The notes under the pieces are model-generated. The model was not told the DNA's origin and ran no database searches. It saw only the letters and a list, made by a program, of their open reading frames with translations. 36,395 bases of DNA from a virus, in the IMG/VR virus record IMGVR_UViG_3300021962_000299, positions 1 to 36,395 of that record. The stretch is one strand, 5' to 3'. The translations under genes and the position numbers were made by a program. Positions 30,542 to 36,395 of the stretch are shown here, in pieces (position 1 is the first letter of the stretch; each line of letters opens with the position of its first letter).

Positions 30542-32326
30542 TTACATCGCGTCCGTTTTGGGCACGTACCGCAGCACGCCAGCGATGGTCGCGACGCAAA
30601 GCATCATGGCCGAAGTGTCGAGGCCGTGATTCGGCGCATTGCTGCGAACCTCGCGCCACTCCCAGACGCCGGAACGGATCTCGGTTTTCACCTCGCCTTT
30701 GAGATGCTCAATATACAACGGATTCACGTCGTCTGGCATTTCCCACTTCAACTCGCCTTTTCCCTCTAGTGCGAGCGCGAGCAGGTCTTTGAAATAGTCA
30801 CCGGACCAGTTGTAGAAATTTGCGTCGCCGCCAGCGTAATCGCTGATTTGCGGCTCGGAGAACGGATAATTGAGCAGCGTGCCGCTGGCCTCGTCGCGCA
30901 TCGTCCACGACTTTCGCGCATAGCCGCGCATTCCGCGCCAGCCAAACTCGACGCAGTCGCGGTCAACTTCCGCAGGCTTATATCCGCGATCCTGCACGAC
31001 GGTGAATGACGGCACGCGATAGCGGCTCTGAATCTCGCGCAGCATGGTGCGAGTCTCAACGCGACCGAACCAGAGTTGCCGATATATTGGACCATCGAGA
31101 AACGCGCCGACCTCGACCCAAAAGTGATCGAGCTGCCGGTCTATTGTCATCACGCGCAGGCGTTCGTTTTCTATGGGCGATCCGTCTGCATAGGTTGCGA
31201 CGGTATATCCGCTCTTTGCCGCGAACAGATTGACGACCTTTTTCTCGACGACCCACGGTCGCGCCTCGCGCTTCGTTCTAAACTCGATCTTCGCTGACTC
31301 GTCGCCGGTTCGCACGAGTGTATTCTCGGCGTGCGCCCACTCCTCCGCGAGCAAGCGCATCGGACGGCTGACAATCGCCTCGATGCGGAACGAGCGGACC
31401 TCGCGTGACGCCTTCGGGTTCTGCGGCACGAAGCGGCCAGTCTTCGCCCAGCCGGCGCGGGTCGCATCGTTGTCCGGCGACTCATGCCCGCAATGCACGC
31501 AGCGGAAACGCACGGTCTCGACGACGCGCGCAACGTCCCAAGTATCGTCATCACGCTTCGCGGAGCGGTCCCAAACGAGGCCTGCCCGCTGATTTCCCTC
31601 GGTGATCTGCTCGAAGGCAACTGGGTGCAACTTCCGGCAGGCCGGACACTCCGCGTGCCACTCGCCTTGGTCGCCGCTGCGAAAGCTCGTGTCCTCGACG
31701 TTGCCGGTCTCGGCGTCCATGACCGGAGCTTGCGACGCATTGTATATCTTCGACCTGCCGACCTCCTCGAACTTGGACACGCGCGCGACGGCGTGACCGT
31801 ATATTTCCTGCCAGCGCGGAAGCCACAATTCGTCGTTGATTTTGTACCGGATCGACTGGCTCTGCTGGGTCGAAAGGTTCGCCGCGTTCAACGTCAGGAA
31901 GAACCCGCCGAAGAAAATCTCCGTCGTGGTCCGGTGCGGTCCCGGCTTAGGCAGCATCGCGGCTACCGGACGGCATCGCTCCAGCAGCGGCCACAAGCGG
32001 GTCTTCGCGTGCCGCTCGACCATATCGTCCGTCTGCATCGTCCAGCTAATCGGACCGGGATCGTTCGCGATGATCCACGGGAGCCAGACGTCGGCGACAA
32101 GTGTGCCGCCGATCTGGACTGATTTTCGGAAGTGAACCCGTCGTACAAGCGGGTCTTGCAGCGCATCGAAGATCGGCACGAGCCACGGACTCAACCGCAC
32201 GTTGAATGGTCCCGGCGTCGCGTAGCTCTCCGGCAACTGGACGTGCCGTCGCGCCCAGTCGTAGATCGGCGCGCGGTCCGGCCGAGGCAGACGCAAGTCC
32301 GCAAGGATGTCGGGCGCGTCAGGCAT
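30542..32326 (-). CDS. terL: Large terminase subunit, GpA family
   Basis: A 594-residue ATPase/nuclease that cuts and packages DNA into proheads. The modified Walker A HFRKSVQIGGT ends near residue 75 and the Walker B-like KINDELW is at 163-169. A zinc-binding module is formed by CPACRK (227-230) and CVHCGH (276-279). Nuclease-region segments follow: MTIDRQLDHFWVEVGAF, TVVQDRGYKPAEVDRDCVEFGWRGMRGYARKSWTM and a C-terminal HGLDTSAMMLCVATIAGVLRY. Length suits GpA (about 600). ATG overlaps the upstream 47-residue gene by 8 nt. Confidence 0.92.
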   Translation of the reverse strand: MPDAPDILADLRLPRPDRAPIYDWARRHVQLPESYATPGPFNVRLSPWLVPIFDALQDPLVRRVHFRKSVQIGGTLVADVWLPWIIANDPGPISWTMQTDDMVERHAKTRLWPLLERCRPVAAMLPKPGPHRTTTEIFFGGFFLTLNAANLSTQQSQSIRYKINDELWLPRWQEIYGHAVARVSKFEEVGRSKIYNASQAPVMDAETGNVEDTSFRSGDQGEWHAECPACRKLHPVAFEQITEGNQRAGLVWDRSAKRDDDTWDVARVVETVRFRCVHCGHESPDNDATRAGWAKTGRFVPQNPKASREVRSFRIEAIVSRPMRLLAEEWAHAENTLVRTGDESAKIEFRTKREARPWVVEKKVVNLFAAKSGYTVATYADGSPIENERLRVMTIDRQLDHFWVEVGAFLDGPIYRQLWFGRVETRTMLREIQSRYRVPSFTVVQDRGYKPAEVDRDCVEFGWRGMRGYARKSWTMRDEASGTLLNYPFSEPQISDYAGGDANFYNWSGDYFKDLLALALEGKGELKWEMPDDVNPLYIEHLKGEVKTEIRSGVWEWREVRSNAPNHGLDTSAMMLCVATIAGVLRYVPKTDAM

Positions 32327-32462
32327 CAGGCTTTGCCTTTTTCGGGCGTCCGCCCTTGCGCCCGTTTAGCCGCGCGGCCTTTGCTTTCGCCGCGCTGCGC
32401 ACGCACCCGCCGAGGCGACCGAGCGCGACTGCGGCGGGATTTTTCGAGGATTGATCGGTCAT
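32319..32462 (-). CDS. 47-aa basic Lys/Gly/Arg-rich protein
   Basis: ATG at 32462-32460 opens 47 codons whose TGA lies inside the terminase start (8-nt overlap). The product contains AAVALGRLGGCVRSAAKAKAARLNGRKGGRPKKAKP, a pattern of small basic proteins ending in GRKGGRPKK, similar to an AT-hook. It follows the PP-loop enzyme by 4 nt. DNA binding is plausible from charge. It may assist packaging or modification, but its role is unknown. Confidence 0.6.
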   Translation of the reverse strand: MTDQSSKNPAAVALGRLGGCVRSAAKAKAARLNGRKGGRPKKAKPDA

Positions 32463-32466
32463 ACAA

Positions 32467-33324
32467 TTATACTCCGCACATTCCTTCGCATTCATTTCCG
32501 AAGAGATTTGCTTGGCGAGGGTCGATCATTTCAAGACTGACTTGGTCGAGTGGTTGCAGAGATGAATGCAAAAATGGAATGCCTTTCATGTTGGTGGTTT
32601 TTGCTTTCACCGCTTGCAGATCGCGCTCGAACGCGACGGCTCGCTTGAACTCCTCGGGTTCCTCATCTCGCAGCCGTTTCCATTCTTTGTCGCTATGGAA
32701 CGGGCAATAAACGCAAGCCGACCTTGGTGGCTTTGGATATCCGCGCTTGCTCATCCATTCCAAGCAATGGTTGCGCGTCATTTCCAATTCAACCAATGGC
32801 CAACGATGTTGCACCCACGCAACTCGACTTGGTTTCATTCTCTGGATCTCGTCCATTGAAATACCTATCCAAGAAGTGACTGTGACTTCTTTTTGGCCGC
32901 GTTTGATTCCGGCCATTTTCCTCTGCTGCTTGATCAATGTTTTTACCTTGTAGTCGTAGGTGCATGAACGTCCTAAAATTCCACGGCTTCCGTCAGGATT
33001 TTTGATGAACGCCGGAATCAATGACTTCGACCAAGGAGGTCCGGGTTTTTTAACCCGTTCGCGAAGCTTCAGGCTTTCATCGGTCAAAGATCCTTTTGTG
33101 ATACGGATAATCGGGAATGAAAACGTGCTTCGCCCGATCTCTGCTTCGAGATAATCGAGCCAGCGATACACGCTTGCAGGTTCTGCTTGTGTATCCGCAA
33201 AAATCGCTGCGTCCGGTTTTGGTCCGATTTCTCCGCGTGCTGCCATTAGCGCAAGCGTGCTTGATTGCACGCCAGCACCCAGAGAAAGAAAATTGAAACG
33301 GGTCGGTGGTGGGGTCGTGAACAT
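32467..33324 (-). CDS. PP-loop ATPase / PAPS-reductase-like protein
   Basis: A 285-residue protein with the PP-loop-like SLGAGVQSSTLALM (about 14-27), IFADTQAEPASVYRWLDYLE, GRSCTYDYKVKTLIKQQ (Cys121) and RSACVYCPFHSDKEW (Cys204, Cys207). PP-loop ATPases of this type adenylate substrates for sulfur transfer (PAPS reductase, DndC, tRNA thiolases). The three cysteines could hold a metal or Fe-S site. It may take part in DNA or RNA modification together with the Mom-like gene nearby. It overlaps the preceding 52-aa gene by one base (TGATG). Confidence 0.78.
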   Translation of the reverse strand: MFTTPPPTRFNFLSLGAGVQSSTLALMAARGEIGPKPDAAIFADTQAEPASVYRWLDYLEAEIGRSTFSFPIIRITKGSLTDESLKLRERVKKPGPPWSKSLIPAFIKNPDGSRGILGRSCTYDYKVKTLIKQQRKMAGIKRGQKEVTVTSWIGISMDEIQRMKPSRVAWVQHRWPLVELEMTRNHCLEWMSKRGYPKPPRSACVYCPFHSDKEWKRLRDEEPEEFKRAVAFERDLQAVKAKTTNMKGIPFLHSSLQPLDQVSLEMIDPRQANLFGNECEGMCGV

Positions 33325-33482
33325 CAGAGTTCGATGATACTGCCAGCCGCGTTCATTTCATCATCCGAAGAAATCAAAACCTTTGTCCCATTATCCAATA
33401 CAAGCAGCGGGAAACCGCCTTGTTGACCGACGTAGATAATCATGCGGCCAGATAGAAGTTTGATCATTTGTTCTGTGGTCAT
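33324..33482 (-). CDS. Small 52-aa protein
   Basis: ATG at 33482 opens 52 codons ending in TGATG with the PP-loop gene. The protein is compact and beta-rich (GRMIIYVGQQGGFPLLVLDNGTKVLISSDDE). The leader is A/C-rich (AAAAACAACGACC) with no Shine-Dalgarno and resembles the leader of the gene at 33811. An alternative overlapping frame (33654-33391) is His/Arg-rich and not preferred. The function is unknown. Confidence 0.6.
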   Translation of the reverse strand: MTTEQMIKLLSGRMIIYVGQQGGFPLLVLDNGTKVLISSDDEMNAAGSIIEL

Positions 33483-33508
33483 GGTCGTTGTTTTTTTGGT
33501 TGTCGTTG

Positions 33509-33557
33509 CTGACGGCCATCGTCAGGCACCGCGTGACGGTGCGACGCCTTGCGGCGT
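33509..33557. ncRNA. Three back-to-back stem-loops, possible structured leader
   Basis: Three stems fill the 83-nt gap between two small genes: ACGCC/GGCGT (33544-33557) with a GCAA loop on the minus strand, GCACCG/CGGTGC (33526-33542) with a 5-nt loop, and CTGACG/CGTCAG (33509-33525) with a 5-nt loop. They abut with at most one base between them. No T-run follows on either strand, so they are not ordinary terminators. They might shape the leader of the 52-residue gene or form a small RNA. Strand is uncertain, but neighbouring genes read on minus. Confidence 0.5.
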
Positions 33558-33565
33558 TTCGGCCT

Positions 33566-33811
33566 TTAGTTCCAATCTTCGTGCTTGGAGGTGATGAGCA
33601 GGTCGCGGGCGAACTTCGGTCCGTCGGCGTGAACCGCGACGTGGCAACCGCCAACGTAGATAAAGGCCGAAGGGAACTTCTTCGCGAGGATCTCCGCGAC
33701 GTCGGCGCGAGTCAGGTTCTCCTCGCAGAACCGACGGATCTCTTTGCGCGCCGAGAAGAGGACTTCTTTGCGGTGGGTTTCGAGGCTGAAATTGATCGAG
33801 CGGGTGGTCAT
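33566..33811 (-). CDS. Small hypothetical protein, 81 aa
   Basis: A 81-residue protein with an N-terminal strand (TTRSINFSLETHR), a charged helix (KEVLFSARKEIRRFCEENLTRADVAEILAKKFPSAF) and C-terminal strands (IYVGGCHVAVHADGP). The leader contains AACAACAAAAACAACGACC directly before the ATG, without a Shine-Dalgarno. No catalytic motif is visible. It could be a small regulator or inhibitor, which is a guess based on size and place between hairpin-rich spacers. Confidence 0.6.
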   Translation of the reverse strand: MTTRSINFSLETHRKEVLFSARKEIRRFCEENLTRADVAEILAKKFPSAFIYVGGCHVAVHADGPKFARDLLITSKHEDWN

Positions 33812-33910
33812 GTTGGTCGTTGTTTTTGTTGTTGGATTAACTTAACGAGACAGAGCAAAACCCAAGCGCTCCGGTTCTGCAAGAAAAATCTTTCACCCAA
33901 ACGCACTTTT

Positions 33911-33927
33911 TTTCGGACAGTCCGAAA
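33911..33927. repeat. Perfect 17-bp palindrome in a 126-nt spacer
   Basis: TTTCGGAC (33911-33918), one central A, then GTCCGAAA (33920-33927). A T-run precedes it on the plus strand and becomes an A-run after it on the minus strand, so it is not a terminator for the leftward genes. It lies just after the nuclease stop (33938) and 100 nt before the 81-residue gene, where an operator or protein-binding site would fit. Nothing else is recognised in the spacer. Confidence 0.8.
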
Positions 33928-33937
33928 CGCTCACGGC

Positions 33938-34312
33938 TCACCGCATTTCTAGCAGTCGGGTCAGCTCTTCCGCCGAAACCTCGACGCCATCCCAAATCAT
34001 GCGCCCATTTTCCGGCGACGTATGCTCGAAACGCAGTTCGTGCATTCCGCACCATCGCCATCCGAGAGTAGGTTTCCCTGCGGTGATTCCAGCCTCCATT
34101 ATCTGCGCCAACTCACCGAGCGCGATCCGCTGGAGCGTAGAGAGTCTGCCGCAATGAGTCTTCACCTCGACGAGTTGAATGAGCTTCCGCTTGTAGTCGC
34201 GGAAGACGAAATCGACGTCGAATGCGGTGAACCCTTTTTCGCTGGTGAGCGTTCGACGCACCCAGCCGCTAAAGTCGAGATTGCGGACGCCGGTCTGTTC
34301 TTGTCTGACCAT
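33938..34312 (-). CDS. Small PD-(D/E)XK-like nuclease
   Basis: A 124-residue protein whose central part FTAFDVDFVFRDYKRKLIQLVEVKTHCG (about 28-55) fits a PD-(D/E)XK core (Asp in FDVDFVF, then EVKTH), followed by a helix STLQRIALGELAQIM. A C-terminal strand-rich part (PTLGWRWCGMHELRFEHTSPENG) follows. It might cut DNA in packaging, recombination or host-DNA breakdown. It starts 7 nt after the probable small terminase stop. The family name is not certain. Confidence 0.65.
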   Translation of the reverse strand: MVRQEQTGVRNLDFSGWVRRTLTSEKGFTAFDVDFVFRDYKRKLIQLVEVKTHCGRLSTLQRIALGELAQIMEAGITAGKPTLGWRWCGMHELRFEHTSPENGRMIWDGVEVSAEELTRLLEMR

Positions 34313-34319
34313 GCTCCGT

Positions 34320-34955
34320 TTATTCCTCGGCGACCGTTGCCTTGATCGCGTCCGTTTCGAACCGCGCCAGATTCGCGTTCACCACTTCGCGGATCTCGTC
34401 GAGGATGAGCGCGCCTTCGACGTTCGCCTCTGCGGCAGATTTGCCAGCGACTCGCGGGCCGAGTTCGACTTCGAGCTTGAGGCGCAGGAGCAAGTCGAGC
34501 TTGGTCCCGAGTAGGCGCAGCATCTCGCGCACGGTTTCGCGCTCGACGACTTCTTGCTCTTCCCTGCGATTCTTCGACCGCGCCAGCAGGATTTGCTCGC
34601 GCATTAAATCGGCTTTTAGCTCGGCGAGTGTCTTCGTCGCCGTGTCCTTGCCGATCAGCTTTTCGGCGCAGAAGGCGCGCCATGCCGGAACGTTCTCACG
34701 CTTGCCGTCCGGCTTCGGAGCCTCGTCAGGGTATCGCTTGCGGGCATCGTAAATCGCCTGCCGCGATAGACCAAGCTCTTCGGCAAGCTGCTTCGGCCCG
34801 CTAACCCATTCGCCACCGGAGCGGTCGGCCTCGAACTCGGAAAGCGCCTTGCGCTCGGAGGCGGTGAGCGTCTTGCCAGCCTTGAGCTTCTTGGTGATGT
34901 TGGCGACGTTCGCCTTCGCCAGCAGCTCGGCTGGATTCGGTGCGTCGTCGCTCAT
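34320..34955 (-). CDS. terS: Probable small terminase subunit
   Basis: A 211-residue protein with an N-terminal charged region, a helix-turn-helix (GPKQLAEELGLSRQAIYDARKRYP, about 53-76) and a helical coiled-coil C-terminal half (about 100-200, with MREQILLARSKNRREEQEVVERETVREML and LGTKLDLLLRLKLEVEL). This HTH-then-oligomerisation layout is that of Nu1-like small terminases, which recognise the packaging site. The large terminase lies 2 kb downstream, so the two are not adjacent, which is somewhat unusual. ATG overlaps the Mom-like stop (ATGA). Confidence 0.7.
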   Translation of the reverse strand: MSDDAPNPAELLAKANVANITKKLKAGKTLTASERKALSEFEADRSGGEWVSGPKQLAEELGLSRQAIYDARKRYPDEAPKPDGKRENVPAWRAFCAEKLIGKDTATKTLAELKADLMREQILLARSKNRREEQEVVERETVREMLRLLGTKLDLLLRLKLEVELGPRVAGKSAAEANVEGALILDEIREVVNANLARFETDAIKATVAEE

Positions 34956-35734
34956 GCGTCAGATTGGAGCGCCGGGGTCGGGGTTGAACCGCCCTTTGCA
35001 GGCTGGAGGCCTGCCGTGTCCTTCGTGTCACTTCCGGCGCGTGAAATTGCTTGGCCGCGATACATTGCCGCACCGCGGCGTTCGATCTCATTAAAAGGAA
35101 TGATCGGAACGGTCAAACGGGAACGAGCGGATGAATTGAGGAAGTAAAGATATCGCAGTTGAAAACCCGGCAACCGTTGCGCTCCAGTTCTTTTCACAAA
35201 ATCAGCCCAGCTTTCGCCGATTCGGAATCCGATTCGCTTTCTCGTGTTCTCTCCTTGCAACTGACGAGAAACAAAATCAGCGACGACCTCTCCGCTTGCT
35301 GTTCTCCACATTGAGCGGTTTTCCTTGATCTGTGTCAGCACAAATCCGCTTGCGCGATAGATTGTTCCGTCGCCGCATTGCGTCGCATCGGCAAAGGAAA
35401 CTACCCACTCAATGTGCGGATAGGTGTTTCGTATCAATCGCATCGCAACCGACAAAGCGCGACTCTCTGAATTCCGCGGAAGCCAATCCGCAAACGCCAT
35501 CCGATTAAGCTCAAGAAATCCGTTCCATCCGGTTCCTTTGACGAGCGGAAGTATTTTTCGCTTATCAACGGGTGGCCCAAATTGTATCGCTCCTCCGCAT
35601 TTTCCATCGAGGAAAACTCCAAAGTGCAGAAATGATCCGAATGCGGTCTTCCCAGAATAATGGCAGGCGCGAACAATTTTTTCCGCGTCTCCTCTGGTGA
35701 TCGGAGCAAGGTGAATCTGTTTCGCTTCGCTCAA
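34952..35734 (-). CDS. Mom-like DNA modification protein (GNAT fold)
   Basis: A 260-residue protein resembling phage Mu Mom, the GNAT-fold enzyme that adds a carbamoylmethyl group to DNA adenine and protects it from restriction. Segments are ITRGDAEKIVRACHYSGKTAFGSFLHFGVFLDGKCGGAIQFG (about 12-53), ELNRMAFADWLPRNSESRALSVAMRLI (75-101), SFADATQCGDGTIYRASGFV (113-132) and GTGW. Mu Mom is about 230 residues. The extra C-terminal stretch from about 232 on is encoded by the tRNA-like element and ends in GGSTPTPALQ. ATG overlaps the ParB-like stop (ATGA), so the pair is co-translated. Confidence 0.82.
   Translation of the reverse strand: MSEAKQIHLAPITRGDAEKIVRACHYSGKTAFGSFLHFGVFLDGKCGGAIQFGPPVDKRKILPLVKGTGWNGFLELNRMAFADWLPRNSESRALSVAMRLIRNTYPHIEWVVSFADATQCGDGTIYRASGFVLTQIKENRSMWRTASGEVVADFVSRQLQGENTRKRIGFRIGESWADFVKRTGAQRLPGFQLRYLYFLNSSARSRLTVPIIPFNEIERRGAAMYRGQAISRAGSDTKDTAGLQPAKGGSTPTPALQSDA
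34965..35040 (-). tRNA. 76-nt tRNA-like element overlapping the Mom-like gene
   Basis: On the minus strand GCGCCGG (35040-35034) pairs perfectly with CCGGCGC (34975-34969), followed by T and an encoded CCA, exactly 76 nt in all. The anticodon arm has GCAGG/CCTGC with the 7-nt loop CCTCCAG, giving anticodon TCC (Gly) but C instead of the usual T at position 33. The T-loop TTCAACC closes a stem with one G-A mismatch, and the D-arm has only three pairs (GTG/CAC). Variable region is 3-4 nt. It lies inside the last 26 codons of the Mom-like frame. It may be a functional odd tRNA, a tRNA mimic or a relic. Confidence 0.6.
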
Positions 35735-36327
35735 GATTTTTCTCCGATGAAATTTGCGGCGATAAATGCCAGCGCGTTCCCATTTGAATTTTCGTTGTTT
35801 GGCGATTCGCTGCCGCCCTCGGACTTCGCCTTCTGCAATGCCTTTTCAATCGTCGCGAACTGGTCATCGTGAACCGTGAACGTCATCTGACGAAACGGTG
35901 CGCGGTCGCCATTCGGAAGTTCCGGCATCGACGCTTCCGCGACGTCGAACTTGCCTAGGTCAGCCTCTTCAAACCCGATCTCGTCCATCGGAAAATCCTC
36001 GGCCCTCAGCGACAGAAGAACGTCGCCCAACTTTTCATCCCACTCCGCAAGCTCGGCTGTCCGGTTGTCCGCGATGCCGAACGCGGTCGCGTCCACGCCA
36101 GCGAGCGCGGTGCGGACGATCTGGATCTCGGTCCAGCCAAGCTCGGTCGCTGCGGCCAGCGTGCCGTTGCCCGCGAGGACGATTCCCTTCGCGTCAACGA
36201 CGATCGGCTTCTGCTGACCGAATCGGCGCAAGCTCGCCTTGATCGCGTCAAGGTTGCGGCGGGAATGCTTCCGCGTGTTCGCCGGATCGAACGAAATTGA
36301 ATCAAGCGGGACGGTTTCGAGTTTCAT
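35731..36327 (-). CDS. ParB/Srx-domain protein
   Basis: A 198-residue protein. The ParB/sulfiredoxin-like domain (about 3-100) begins VPLDSISFDPANTRKHSRRNLDAIKASLRRFGQQKPIVVD and contains the VLAGNGTLAAATELGWTEI signature (about 50-68) and IADNRTAELAEWD. A C-terminal part (about 145-195) has QMTFTVHDDQFATIEKALQKAK, a segment common to phage ParB-like proteins placed before modification or terminase genes. It may act as a nuclease, CTPase-like clamp or specificity factor for the Mom-like enzyme. Start ATG 36327 has an A/T-rich leader without a Shine-Dalgarno. Confidence 0.8.
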   Translation of the reverse strand: MKLETVPLDSISFDPANTRKHSRRNLDAIKASLRRFGQQKPIVVDAKGIVLAGNGTLAAATELGWTEIQIVRTALAGVDATAFGIADNRTAELAEWDEKLGDVLLSLRAEDFPMDEIGFEEADLGKFDVAEASMPELPNGDRAPFRQMTFTVHDDQFATIEKALQKAKSEGGSESPNNENSNGNALAFIAANFIGEKS

Positions 36328-36357
36328 TTGTAAAATTGCGCGTCAAGATTTGTAAAA
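36326..36357. repeat. Direct repeat before the ParB-like gene
   Basis: The ten-base sequence ATTTGTAAAA occurs at 36326-36335 and 36348-36357, 22 bp apart centre to centre, so both copies face the same side of the helix. The first copy touches the start codon of the ParB-like gene. A TTGACG motif on the minus strand lies between them. This may be an operator or an autoregulatory site of the ParB-like protein. Confidence 0.6.
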
Positions 36358-36360
36358 GGG

Positions 36361-36395
36361 CTAGCTCTGTTTTTTTGCGCTAGGTCTTGCAACCA
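36361..36395 (-). other. Probable 3' end of the left-edge gene if the sequence is circular
   Basis: Joining base 36395 to base 1 on the minus strand keeps the frame of the gene at 1-196 open for 11 more codons up to TAG at 36363-36361. The protein would then be 76 residues long and end 33 nt before the ParB-like gene, in line with the tight packing elsewhere. The junction is an inference, and this stretch alone has no other coding signal. Confidence 0.45.

Noticed and set aside
33391-33654. Alternative 87-codon minus-strand frame across the hairpin spacer
   Set aside because: It is His/Arg-rich, overlaps two better-supported genes and crosses the three-hairpin region. The 52-codon frame has a TGATG junction and normal composition.
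1-36395. Many long plus-strand frames, some over 200 codons (for example opposite the glycosyltransferase and portal genes)
   Set aside because: They lie opposite well-supported minus-strand genes, have Arg/Ser/Ala-rich unnatural composition, and show no recognisable domain. They are mirror effects of GC-rich codon use.
1-36395. Search for integrase, repressor, reverse transcriptase or diversity-generating element, transposase, restriction endonuclease partner
   Set aside because: No catalytic motifs for these families were found in any plausible frame, so temperate or retro-element interpretations are not supported.

Overview
The window looks like an essentially complete, tightly packed tailed-phage genome of about 36.4 kb. 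It could also be a phage-derived element of the same size. Every gene I can support lies on the minus strand, so transcription runs from high to low coordinates. Neighbouring genes very often overlap by four bases (ATGA or GTGA). I see no integrase, excisionase, CI-type repressor, rRNA, CRISPR array, insertion sequence or transposase. A virulent or lysogeny-deficient siphovirus-like phage is the simplest reading: a short tape-measure-like protein and tail genes are present, and no sheath is seen. Base composition is roughly 55-60% GC with AT-richer islands in the tail region. Many genes start after A/C-rich leaders without a Shine-Dalgarno site. That, together with a Gly-Tyr/Asp/Ser micro-protein, weakly suggests a host group that relies little on Shine-Dalgarno initiation (Verrucomicrobiota or relatives). 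The host assignment is a guess.

Reading along the direction of transcription: 36.4-33.3 kb carries a ParB-like protein, a Mom-like DNA-modification acetyltransferase-fold protein whose 3' end overlaps a 76-nt tRNA-like element, a probable small terminase subunit, a PD-(D/E)XK-like nuclease and small genes separated by hairpin-rich spacers. A PP-loop (PAPS-reductase-like) enzyme, a tiny basic protein and the GpA-type large terminase follow (33.3-30.5 kb). The head module (30.5-20.3 kb) has a head-tail-joiner-sized protein, a portal with two fused C-terminal modules, a prohead protease, a decoration protein and the major capsid protein. It is interrupted by an 1113-residue tail fibre, two membrane proteins that may be holins, a metallophosphatase and a small HTH-like protein. 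A strong intrinsic terminator closes the capsid gene.

Next comes a three-gene carbohydrate cassette (20.2-17.2 kb): a double-domain glycosyltransferase, a SAM methyltransferase and a GT9-like glycosyltransferase. Head-completion and tail genes occupy 17.2-11.2 kb. From 11.0 kb leftward lie an exported lysozyme, an SNF2-type helicase, a DNA methyltransferase, small accessory genes including a 45-residue (GX)n protein, a RecT/RecE-type recombination pair, a RusA resolvase, a replication-loader-like protein and a DnaB helicase. The last genes are small hypotheticals. The gene nearest the left edge runs off the window, and its frame closes correctly if the two ends are joined, so the sequence is probably a circularly permuted genome cut at an arbitrary point.

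Together the genes give replication (loader, DnaB, SNF2), recombination (RecE/RecT, RusA), DNA modification (ParB/Mom, PP-loop enzyme, methyltransferase), packaging, virion assembly, probable glycan decoration of the virion or DNA, and lysis. Functional names come from reading motifs by eye. No database search was run.
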